From Pseudomonadota bacterium (GTDB lineage: Bacteria > Pseudomonadota > Alphaproteobacteria > Sphingomonadales > Sphingomonadaceae), in NCBI GenBank assembly GCA_023426225.1, contig JAFABD010000074.1, positions 1-21,056 on the forward strand: DNA of 21,056 nt. The letters run 5' to 3'. This document shows, in pieces, positions 1 to 6,426 of the stretch. Within the stretch, counting starts at the first letter, position 1. Each line of letters starts with the position of its first letter. The position numbers were made by a program, and so were the translations under genes. The notes under the pieces were generated by a model. That model saw only the letters and a list, made by a program, of their open reading frames with translations. It had not been told where the DNA came from and ran no database searches.

Positions 1-33
1 CTGAAGTAACCTGCTCAGGGAATTTGGACCGCG

Positions 34-79
34 GCTCGGCCGCCGCGGGCCCGTCGTGCCGGGCCCGCGGCGGCTGAGC
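34..79 (-). terminator. Strong GC-rich hairpin after the GST gene
   Basis: Positions 39-53 and 60-74 form a perfect 15-bp inverted repeat with a 6-nt loop. It extends outward by one G-T wobble and four more pairs (34-37 with 76-79). It begins directly after the stop codon of the minus-strand glutathione S-transferase gene, where an intrinsic terminator would sit. No run of U follows on the minus strand, so termination is inferred from position and stem strength only; an mRNA-stabilising 3' hairpin would look the same. Confidence 0.55.
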
Positions 80-80
80 G

Positions 81-752
81 CTATTCGGCGGCCTGGGCGG
101 TGACCGGGCCGCCCATCGTCGCGACGAGCGCGCGGTCGTTGGCGACGATGTTGGCGAAGCTGGGACGGGCGAGGATTGCGTCCGCCCATTCGCGCGTCCG
201 CGGGTGCCGGATCGGATCGGGGCCGACGCCGATGCAGCCGAGCGTCGCGATCGGGCTGGCGACGGCGATATCCGCCAACGTCAGCCGCTCCGCCACCAGG
301 AACGCGCCGTCGGGAATCTGCGTTTCGAGATAGTCGAAGATCGGCGGCAGATCCTCCTGCTCCGCTGCATCGGCCGCGGCATGGTCGCACGGCTGATTGA
401 GCACGCGCGGCCGGACGAAGCGGTTGCCGAAGATCGCGGCACCCGCGGCCATCATCAGCGTATCGGCCAGTTCGTCGAACCAGATGGTGCGGGCGCGCTC
501 GCGCGGAGAATCGGGAATCAATTGCGGGTCGGGATATTGAGCGTCGAGATAGGTCACGATGGCACTCGAATCGGCGAGGGTGAAATCGCCATCGCGCAGC
601 GCCGGCATCTTTCCGAAGGGGCTGGCTTCGCGAAATGCAGGGCCGCCGCGTCCCATCCCGGCGGATTTCAGTTCGACGTCGAGCCCCTTCTCCGCGGCCA
701 CGACCAGAACCTTGCGAACATAAGGCGACAGACTGGATCCATAAACGATCAT
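81..752 (-). CDS. Glutathione S-transferase family protein
   Basis: This 223-residue cytosolic protein has the glutathione S-transferase layout. The N-terminal thioredoxin-fold half (about 1-78) contains SLSPYVRK near residues 7-14, where the catalytic Ser/Tyr/Cys lies in the family, GKMPAL with the cis-proline at P50, and the glutathione gamma-glutamyl-binding D61-S62 pair. The helical half (about 85-215) carries the LTLADIAVASP N-capping box. The start at 752 is preferred over an upstream in-frame GTG at 770 because an AGAGGAAG ribosome-binding site lies about 4 nt before the ATG. The gene is single, divergent from the DUF2339 gene and followed by a strong hairpin. The family conjugates or reduces electrophiles and peroxides with glutathione; the substrate cannot be read from the sequence. 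Confidence 0.9.
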   Translation of the reverse strand: MIVYGSSLSPYVRKVLVVAAEKGLDVELKSAGMGRGGPAFREASPFGKMPALRDGDFTLADSSAIVTYLDAQYPDPQLIPDSPRERARTIWFDELADTLMMAAGAAIFGNRFVRPRVLNQPCDHAAADAAEQEDLPPIFDYLETQIPDGAFLVAERLTLADIAVASPIATLGCIGVGPDPIRHPRTREWADAILARPSFANIVANDRALVATMGGPVTAQAAE

Positions 753-850
753 CGGCTTCCTCTCCCCCACGAGAAATCAGCGTTCAAATGCGCGGCCGGC
801 ATCATGCCAGTCGCGACAGCGTCGCCCCGATATGCCAAGAAGCCAGACCT
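753..850. promoter_or_regulatory. Divergent intergenic region GST / DUF2339
   Basis: These 98 bp separate two divergent starts and must hold promoters for both genes. Two short dyads are visible: GGCAT-C-ATGCC at 798-808 and GCGAC-AGC-GTCGC at 813-825. I could not assign convincing -35/-10 pairs. The dyads may be operator-like, but short palindromes are common at this GC content. Confidence 0.35.
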
Positions 851-3391
851 ATGATCCTGGTCTTTCCTTTCGGCATCGCCGTCGCCGTGGCCATTTTTCT
901 GGTCCTTCGGCGCCTCTCCATTGTGGAGCAGAAACTTGCGCAAGTCGAGGTGGAACTGACCGAGATCAAGGCAATTGTGCGTGACCGGCGGGAGGTGGCC
1001 GCCTCGCCCGGCGACCGCGCGGCGGAGATTGCCCAGGAGGACGTCACCCATCCTGTCGCTGCGCAGCCGCTCGCCCCCGCAGCAAATCTTTCCCCGCAAC
1101 CGGTTGCTGTCCAGCCGGCGCTTGCAGTGCCGGTCGAAGCGCCGCCAGCGCCGACGGAAGAACCGCCGACTGTTACACGGCCGGGGATCGAGGTGATGAT
1201 CGGCGGCCGCTTGCCGGTCTGGATCGGCGGCGTTGCGCTGGTGCTCGCCGGATTTTTCCTGGTGCGATACTCGATCGAGGCGGGATGGCTGGGCCCCGCG
1301 GCGCGGACGTTGATCGCGGCGCTGTTCGGCATTGCGCTGGTGGGGGGCAGCGAGATCGCCCGTCGTGCCCCGGCGACCCGCGACGACGCGCGCATAGGCC
1401 AGGTGCTGGCGGGGGCGGGGGTCGCCAGCCTTTACGGCACACTCTACCTCGCGGCAGCACTGTATCATCTGGTTTCGCCGCTTGGCGGCTTCGCCGGTGT
1501 GCTGGCGGTAACGACGGCGGCGCTGGCGCTTTCGCTTCGTCACGGGCCGCCGACGGCGATCATGGCGCTGGTCGGAGGTTTCCTCGCGCCGCTGGTGGCG
1601 GGGTTCGATGCGGCGGGAATCGGCGCACTGACGGTCTATCTGGCGCTGTTCGTCACCGCGCTGTTCGGGCTGGCGATCCATCGCGGCTGGGGCTGGCTGG
1701 CGCTGGCGGCGAGTATTGCCGGCTTTGGCTGGACGAGCTTTCTGCTGGCGGTGCTGACCGGCCGTGCGAGCGATCTGACCGCGCTGGGGCTGTTCACGAT
1801 GCTGCTGGCGGCGGGTGCGAGTGCGGCGTTGCCGGCGGCCGGGGTCACGCGCGGCGCGATCCGGATCGCGCCGTTGGTCATCGGATTGATCCAGTTGACC
1901 CTGCTGGCGCCGCAGCTCGATTTCGGCATGACGCCGTGGAGTTTCTATCTCGTTCTTGCCGCGGCGACGCTGCTGCTTGCCTGGCGGGTGCCGCTCTACC
2001 TGCCGGCGGTGCAAGGAGCCTTGGCGCTCGTCGTCGTGATCGAGGGCGTGGCGCTGATCGGGGGCCGGCCGGGAATGACGCTTACTGCAACGCCGTTGGC
2101 TGCGCTGTTGTTCGGCGGCGCAGGGCAATGGCTTGCCCGCCGCGATCCGCGTTGGGCGTTCGTTGCGATCGGCGGCGCGATCGGTCCGCTCGTCGTCGCG
2201 CAGGCCCTTGCGTTCGAACGGCTGGGGCAGCCCGGCTGGGCGGCGCTCGACCTGATCGCGGCGATCGCCTGTGCCCGAATTGCGTGGGTGACGCGGGCGA
2301 GCGACCGCGCGAGCCTGGCCCAGGCGGCAGCGCTGGCGACGGCGTTGGCAATCGGGCTGGGGAGCGGCCAGTTGCTGCCCGACGCCTGGCTGTCGGTGCC
2401 GATCGCGCTTGCGATGGCGGTGCTGGCGGGTTGGGCGCGTTATCGTGACGAGCGCGCACTCGCACCGCTTCCCGTGCTGGCCTATGGCGTCGCCCTGCTC
2501 GCGGGCGTGGTGCCGCTTGCCGCCCTGTTTGCCGCGATGATGCGGTCGATCGAGGGCACGATGCTGGTCGCGCCGTTGCTGCCGCCTGCGGGCACCATGC
2601 TGCGTAGCCTTGCGGCACCGACGATCGTGGCACTGGTGATGCTTGGCGATCGATATCGGCGCGGCCGCGCGATGGGCGTGCTGGGCCCGATGGCCGGCGT
2701 GGTGACGCTGGCCATCCTCTATGTGCTTGCCAAGCAGGTGCTGGCGATCACTACCCCTGAGCGGTTCGTTGCCTGGGGCTTTGCGGAACGCGCGTTGTTC
2801 ACGCAGGTGCTGCTCGGCGCCGGTTGGATGGCATTGCGGCGCGCGCGTGCGGTGCCGCTGGGCCGGGCACTCCTGGGGCTGGGCGTTGCCCGGGTGTTGT
2901 GGTTCGATCTGGGTGTTGCCGCGCCCTTCTGGGTCGCGCAGCGCGTCGGCGCGATCCCGCTGTTCAACCTCGCCACGTTTCACTTCGCGGCTGCCGCCGC
3001 GTGGCTTTGGAGCCTTCGCGGCGGCCGGCCGGTTCGGATTGCCGCGGCCGCCGTGACGCTCGCCGCGGGCGTGGCTACGGTGCGTCAGGCGGCACGCGGC
3101 AGCCAGATGACGGGGCCGATCAGCACGCTGGAAAATGGCGGCTATTCGGCGATCCTGCTTGCCATCGCGATCGTCTGGCTGGCGCGCGGCATCCGGGCGG
3201 GCGCACGCGACCTGCGGACGATGGGGCTGGTCCTGTTGACGGCAGCGACGCTCAAGGTCTTCCTCATCGACGCGGCGGCTCTCGACGGCGTGCTTCGGAT
3301 CCTGTCTTTCCTCGGGCTCGGGTTGGCGTTGATCGCGATCGGCTGGGCCTATAACCGCTTCCTGGCGGCGGGAGGCGCATCGAGGGCATAG
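851..3391 (+). CDS. DUF2339 family polytopic membrane protein
   Basis: An 846-residue inner-membrane protein of unknown function. Residues 1-20 form a membrane anchor, followed by a short Glu/Lys/Arg heptad-like segment (about 22-50), a Pro/Ala/Val/Glu-rich linker (about 65-110), and then near-continuous hydrophobic helices to the C-terminus. The first block after the linker (LPVWIGGVALVLAGFFLVRY, then WLGPAARTL) is the usual opening of the DUF2339 core. The reading frame is open further upstream, but that extension is basic and lies opposite the GST gene, so I chose the ATG at 851, where the first hydrophobic helix begins; its Shine-Dalgarno is weak. The 3' end overlaps the convergent DUF6456 gene by 43 bp. 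The family is common in Proteobacteria and has no settled function. Confidence 0.88.
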   Translation: MILVFPFGIAVAVAIFLVLRRLSIVEQKLAQVEVELTEIKAIVRDRREVAASPGDRAAEIAQEDVTHPVAAQPLAPAANLSPQPVAVQPALAVPVEAPPAPTEEPPTVTRPGIEVMIGGRLPVWIGGVALVLAGFFLVRYSIEAGWLGPAARTLIAALFGIALVGGSEIARRAPATRDDARIGQVLAGAGVASLYGTLYLAAALYHLVSPLGGFAGVLAVTTAALALSLRHGPPTAIMALVGGFLAPLVAGFDAAGIGALTVYLALFVTALFGLAIHRGWGWLALAASIAGFGWTSFLLAVLTGRASDLTALGLFTMLLAAGASAALPAAGVTRGAIRIAPLVIGLIQLTLLAPQLDFGMTPWSFYLVLAAATLLLAWRVPLYLPAVQGALALVVVIEGVALIGGRPGMTLTATPLAALLFGGAGQWLARRDPRWAFVAIGGAIGPLVVAQALAFERLGQPGWAALDLIAAIACARIAWVTRASDRASLAQAAALATALAIGLGSGQLLPDAWLSVPIALAMAVLAGWARYRDERALAPLPVLAYGVALLAGVVPLAALFAAMMRSIEGTMLVAPLLPPAGTMLRSLAAPTIVALVMLGDRYRRGRAMGVLGPMAGVVTLAILYVLAKQVLAITTPERFVAWGFAERALFTQVLLGAGWMALRRARAVPLGRALLGLGVARVLWFDLGVAAPFWVAQRVGAIPLFNLATFHFAAAAAWLWSLRGGRPVRIAAAAVTLAAGVATVRQAARGSQMTGPISTLENGGYSAILLAIAIVWLARGIRAGARDLRTMGLVLLTAATLKVFLIDAAALDGVLRILSFLGLGLALIAIGWAYNRFLAAGGASRA

Positions 3392-3846
3392 TGGTGGGCG
3401 ACCCGGTCGAGCGCCATGCCGAGCACCAGCTTGCCGGCGCGGCTGGGCCAGCCGAGCCCGCGCTCGGCGCTGACGAGGCTTTCGCCGGCGCAGACCACCC
3501 GCCACAAAATGTCGCTCAGCCCGGGGCCGGCGGCATCGAGCGCAGCGTGCAGCCGGTCGCGCGCTGCGATCTGGGCATGCGTTGCCTCTGCGGGATCAGG
3601 CGCGCCGCGGCGCGTCCGCTGCGGCGGCGTTCCTTCCCAGCGCATCGTCACGCGCGGTGCGAGTGCGGCGCGTTCATAGTCGGCGCGCAGCCGCTCGCCC
3701 GCCGCGAACTGGCCGGGAGCCAGATGGCCATGCGCATGCAGCCAGCGCAACGGAGACTCGTGCACATTGCGACGCGGCCGCGCGGCTTTCGAAGGGCTCG
3801 CGGCGTTGTTGCCGGTCGAACGGTGCGCATGAGGAGGGACGCGCAT
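3349..3846 (-). CDS. DUF6456 domain-containing protein
   Basis: A 165-residue protein. The first 35 residues are basic and low-complexity. The conserved part starts at ESPLRWLHAHG and runs through RLRADYERAALAPRVTMRWEG to an ALDAAGPGLSDILWRVVCAGESLVSAERGLGWP segment, which I recognise as the DUF6456 pattern of alphaproteobacterial proteins of unknown function. Position 3846 is preferred over in-frame starts at 3858 and 3897 because GGAGAA lies about 6 nt upstream of that ATG. A GTTC-N7-GTTC box at 3850-3864 overlaps this ribosome-binding site and suggests SOS control; if so, the true start could be a little further downstream. The 3' end overlaps the DUF2339 gene tail to tail. Confidence 0.78.
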   Translation of the reverse strand: MRVPPHAHRSTGNNAASPSKAARPRRNVHESPLRWLHAHGHLAPGQFAAGERLRADYERAALAPRVTMRWEGTPPQRTRRGAPDPAEATHAQIAARDRLHAALDAAGPGLSDILWRVVCAGESLVSAERGLGWPSRAGKLVLGMALDRVAHHYALDAPPAARKRL

Positions 3847-3849
3847 AGA

Positions 3850-3864
3850 GTTCTCCATTTGTTC
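3850..3864. promoter_or_regulatory. Candidate LexA (SOS) box
   Basis: Read on the minus strand this is GAACAAATGGAGAAC, an exact GAAC-N7-GAAC (GTTC-N7-GTTC) direct-repeat operator of the kind bound by alphaproteobacterial LexA. The A-rich bases after the first GAAC also fit known boxes. It lies 3 bp before the chosen start of the DUF6456 gene and about 75 bp before the divergent XRE regulator. Family knowledge supplies the operator consensus; binding here is inferred. Confidence 0.6.
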
Positions 3865-3937
3865 TCGACACGTCGCTCTTGCCACGGGCGCCGGCATGTA
3901 GGAAAGTTAAAAAACCCATCCGGTTAGGAGCCGCGTT

Positions 3938-4501
3938 ATGATCACGGCCATTCGCGAAGTACGCAGGGCCAAGGGGCTGACGCTGGAAGAAGTTGCGCAG
4001 CGGTGCAGTCCGCCGACGACTGCGCAGACGATTGGCCGGTTGGAAACAGGAACGCGCACGGTTTCGGTCGTTTGGCTCAACCGTATCGCCGATGCACTTG
4101 GAGTCGATGCGGCAGATCTGGTGAAAATGCCCGATCGACCCGAAATTGCGGTTGCGGCGACGCTCGACCCCTTGGGTGCGCATGCACCGCGCCGGTCCGC
4201 CGAACTGGTGCCGCCGCGCGTGACGCCGGGCACCGTGGCGGTCACGGTGACGGGAAGCGTCGGCGATTATCGTGCGGGTGACGAGATCTGGTGCATCCGC
4301 CTGGTGCCCGACGCCTTTGTCAGCGCGCTCAACCGCGACGTGCTGGTGCCGCGTCCGGCGGGACGTTTCCTGTTCGGCCGGCTGATCGGTCGCGAGCAGG
4401 GCAAGCTGCATCTGCTGCCGCTGGGCAGCGGCACGCGGCAACAGGTCGTTGCCGACCCGCCCTGGATCGCCGCCGCGGCGCGGCTTGTGCGGACGCTGTA
4501 G
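3938..4501 (+). CDS. XRE-family regulator with S24-like C-terminal half
   Basis: A 187-residue predicted DNA-binding protein. Residues 1-62 form a helix-turn-helix of the XRE/Cro type (ITAIREVRRAKGLTLEEVAQ, then TIGRLETGTR and LNRIADALGV). Residues about 95-187 resemble the beta-rich LexA/S24 core (VTVTGSV, GDYRAGDEIW, LNRDVLVPRP, GRFLFGRLIG, KLHLLPLG). The usual G-D-S-M serine motif is not intact, and the position where the catalytic lysine is expected reads FGR, so it is probably not self-cleaving. The start is set by AGGAG about 8 nt upstream of the ATG. It is divergent from the DUF6456 gene with 91 bp between them, so both may share the LexA-like box region. Its targets are unknown. Confidence 0.85.
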   Translation: MITAIREVRRAKGLTLEEVAQRCSPPTTAQTIGRLETGTRTVSVVWLNRIADALGVDAADLVKMPDRPEIAVAATLDPLGAHAPRRSAELVPPRVTPGTVAVTVTGSVGDYRAGDEIWCIRLVPDAFVSALNRDVLVPRPAGRFLFGRLIGREQGKLHLLPLGSGTRQQVVADPPWIAAAARLVRTL

Positions 4502-4610
4502 CCTGCTGCCGGGACGAGGCTTTGCGCGTCGTGGCCGCGGTCCATCGGGACCACTACGCACTTGCCCCGGAACGGGTGCGGGCGCAGTCTGCGGCGCGCA
4601 GGAGGAAACA

Positions 4611-4985
4611 ATGAACAAGATTGTCCGCGCAACGATCATTCCGGCGATTGCGGCCTTTGCGCTCGCCGCGCCCGCCATGGCCGAAGACTGGGACTTCGTC
4701 CTCACCAACAACACCGGCAAGGGGATCAAAACGATCGAAGTGGGCGCCGCCGGATCGGGCAAGTGGCAGGCGAACAAGGTCGACCCCGACCAGAAGCGCG
4801 AGGCGGTGCTGAAGAACGGCGTTCGCACGACGGTGCATTTCGACAAGGGTGCCGAATGCAAGGTCGACGTCAAGGCGACGTTCGACGACGGCGCCTCGGC
4901 AGTGTGGTCGAACATCAATGTGTGCGACAACTCGTTCGTCGTGCTCAACTATGCCAACGGCACGCCGACGTTCAAACTGAACTGA
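4611..4985 (+). CDS. Small secreted/periplasmic protein, two cysteines, unknown function
   Basis: A 124-residue protein with a clear Sec signal peptide: basic MNKIVR, a hydrophobic helix, and a predicted cleavage after A-x-A at APAMA/EDW (around residue 24). The mature part, about 100 residues, begins DWDFVLTNNTGKGIKTIEVG and alternates polar and hydrophobic residues as a beta-sandwich would. It has two cysteines (AECKVD and NVCDNS), likely joined by a disulfide after export. An AGGAGG ribosome-binding site sits 5-6 nt before the ATG, one of the best in the window, suggesting strong translation. The gene stands alone, 109 bp after the XRE gene, with a hairpin 18 nt after its stop. I do not recognise a characterised family. 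Confidence 0.85.
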   Translation: MNKIVRATIIPAIAAFALAAPAMAEDWDFVLTNNTGKGIKTIEVGAAGSGKWQANKVDPDQKREAVLKNGVRTTVHFDKGAECKVDVKATFDDGASAVWSNINVCDNSFVVLNYANGTPTFKLN

Positions 4986-5003
4986 TCGCGGCTTCATGAC
5001 CAT

Positions 5004-5032
5004 GGCCGCGTCCCGGACGCCGGGGCGCGGCC
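5004..5032. terminator. Hairpin terminator between secreted-protein gene and tRNA-Val
   Basis: Positions 5004-5016 pair with 5020-5032 over 13 bp, with one G-T pair and a 3-nt loop (GGCCGCG arm against CGCGGCC). It lies 18 nt after the stop of the plus-strand secreted-protein gene and downstream of the minus-strand tRNA, so it could serve either transcript. There is no U-tract on either side, hence moderate confidence. Confidence 0.5.
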
Positions 5033-5116
5033 GTCGTGCTGGGGGAATTGCGCAGGGCTGCGGCGTGATCTGCAGCGGTTTGATCTGCGACGCCGTGCCG
5101 GCACAGCCTGTCGCGG

Positions 5117-5192
5117 TGGTGGGCGGTGACGGGCTCGAACCGCCGACCCTCTCGGTGTAAACGAGATGCTCTACCAACTGAGCTAACCGCCC
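5117..5192 (-). tRNA. tRNA-Val (anticodon UAC)
   Basis: The minus strand folds as a complete 76-nt tRNA: acceptor GGGCGGT/ACCGCCC, D-arm GCTC..GAGC with AGTTGGTA, anticodon stem TCTCG/CGAGA with loop TTTACAC, T-arm containing TTCGAGC, and an encoded ACCA 3' end. The loop gives anticodon UAC (positions 5159-5157), reading valine GUA and related codons. Just upstream on its strand are a GCAAG-N4-CTTGC dyad (5211-5224) and a CTAGCTAG palindrome (5201-5208). A GTGACA-N17-TAGCTA arrangement there is a weak promoter candidate. Confidence 0.97.
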
Positions 5193-5279
5193 GGTCGCCG
5201 CTAGCTAGTCGCAAGGGCGCTTGCTGTCACGTCGAAAATGGGCGCCCAACAACCGACGGCTCGCAGTATTTCGGGTGTG

Positions 5280-6245
5280 TCATGCAAGCCCCAGTCCGGC
5301 ATTGCGCAACGCCCCGGTATAGGCGCGCATGGCATCGAGCGCGCGCTCGGTAAGGCCGATATAGGCGCGGCGTCGGTCGTGCGGATCAGCCTGGCGTTCG
5401 AACAGGCCCACATCGTGCAGCGTACCGATCCAGCGCAGCGCGGTCGTCGGAGGAACGGCGGCGGCGATGCAGAGGCTCGACACCGAAACGCGGCGGTTTT
5501 CGAGCGTCGCCGCGAACAGGTCGAGCAGCATGTCCCAGGCGGGATCGGCGAACAGATCCTCGCCGAAAAACTGGCTGCGCAGCCGCCGCGCGCGGATGAC
5601 GCCGCGTACCGTTGCGGCGTCGATGCCGTCCGCCGGTCCGGTGCCGTCCCGCCGATCGCCCTCGGGGCCCCGATAGCCGGTGCCTGGCGCGCGCATCCGT
5701 AGCGGTTCCGGCGCGGTCGCGTCTTCGGTCAGGCGCAGCAGCGCGTCGGCGATTCGTGCAATATCCTCGCTCAGCGCGCGCAGCTGCCGCGCATCGGGAT
5801 CGCGTCCGACGTCGCGGAATCGCAGGGGTGCGCGTCGACGCGCCAGGGTGAGCGCGGCAAGCCGGTCTGCAGCATTTTCCTCGCAAAGGATCTGGCAGCG
5901 CGGATGGCCCAGCAGCGGTGCGATCGCGTCGATCTGGTCGCGATCGACGGCGACGATCCACGCCGGATGCTCCTTTTCGGTCAGCGGAAGCACCCGGTGC
6001 ATCATCGCGGCGACGGCATCCGGTGCAGCGCCGGTGCAATCGAGCACCGCGAGGTCGGCCGCCGCCGCCGCGCTCAACAGCGACGCGACCTCTTCGAACG
6101 CGCCGCTCGCGAGGATGCGGAAGCCGGCTGTGTCCCCCGCCGCTTCCAGCAACGCCCGGCGTGCCGCCCGATGCGCGAGGATCAGCGCCGAGGGAGTGAG
6201 ATCATAATCGAAGATCGTTGCCGCTAGGCTTTCGCTTGATGCCAT
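5280..6245 (-). CDS. Receiver-like / winged-helix (MarR-like) transcriptional regulator
   Basis: A 321-residue protein. The C-terminal part (about 219-312) is a winged helix: ADPAWDMLLDLFAATLE, then VSVSSLCIAAAVPPTTALRWI as the recognition helix region, then a wing with DPHDRRRAYIGLT. Residues about 41-135 alternate beta strands and helices like a receiver domain (FRILASGAFEEVASLL, LAVLDCTG with D69 at the phospho-acceptor-like position, AWIVAVD). The full set of acidic pocket residues and the switch lysine are not evident, so it may be a pseudo-receiver. The ATG at 6245 is chosen because GGGGG precedes it and homology-like sequence starts there; the open frame continues upstream to 6476 across pntB's end. 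A 16-bp palindrome 25 bp upstream is a candidate operator. The type is familiar from sphingomonads; its target is unknown. Confidence 0.82.
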   Translation of the reverse strand: MASSESLAATIFDYDLTPSALILAHRAARRALLEAAGDTAGFRILASGAFEEVASLLSAAAAADLAVLDCTGAAPDAVAAMMHRVLPLTEKEHPAWIVAVDRDQIDAIAPLLGHPRCQILCEENAADRLAALTLARRRAPLRFRDVGRDPDARQLRALSEDIARIADALLRLTEDATAPEPLRMRAPGTGYRGPEGDRRDGTGPADGIDAATVRGVIRARRLRSQFFGEDLFADPAWDMLLDLFAATLENRRVSVSSLCIAAAVPPTTALRWIGTLHDVGLFERQADPHDRRRAYIGLTERALDAMRAYTGALRNAGLGLA

Positions 6246-6262
6246 CGGATCCCCCGCCCCGG

Positions 6263-6290
6263 TTCGGTCGATGCCGCGCGGCATCCCGAA
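6263..6290. promoter_or_regulatory. Palindromic candidate operator upstream of the winged-helix gene
   Basis: GATGCCGCGCGGCATC at 6270-6285 is a perfect 16-bp palindrome. It is flanked by a second inverted pair, TTCGG (6263-6267) and CCGAA (6286-6290), offset by 2 nt. It lies 25 bp before the start codon of a winged-helix regulator, a typical place for an autoregulatory site. It could instead be an RNA hairpin in the leader. Confidence 0.45.
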
Positions 6291-6426
6291 CGATTGAGTC
6301 CTGTTTCCTCCGTTCCGGAGGTTATCGGGCGACCCGTCGGCCCGGGCCGGGCGAGCGCATCCATTGTGGAGCCGATTGCCCACGCGCGAATGCGACGCCG
6401 GTCCTGAGGCCTGCGAAATTACAGCG

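Noticed and set aside
749..3505. A 918-codon open frame on the minus strand opposite the DUF2339 gene
   Set aside because: It is rich in Arg, Gln, Asp and His with no domain pattern, as expected for the antisense of a hydrophobic GC-rich gene, and has no ribosome-binding site.
6307..6321. CCTCCG-TTC-CGGAGG hairpin between pntB and the winged-helix gene as a terminator
   Set aside because: The stem is only 6 bp and is not followed by a U-run on either strand.
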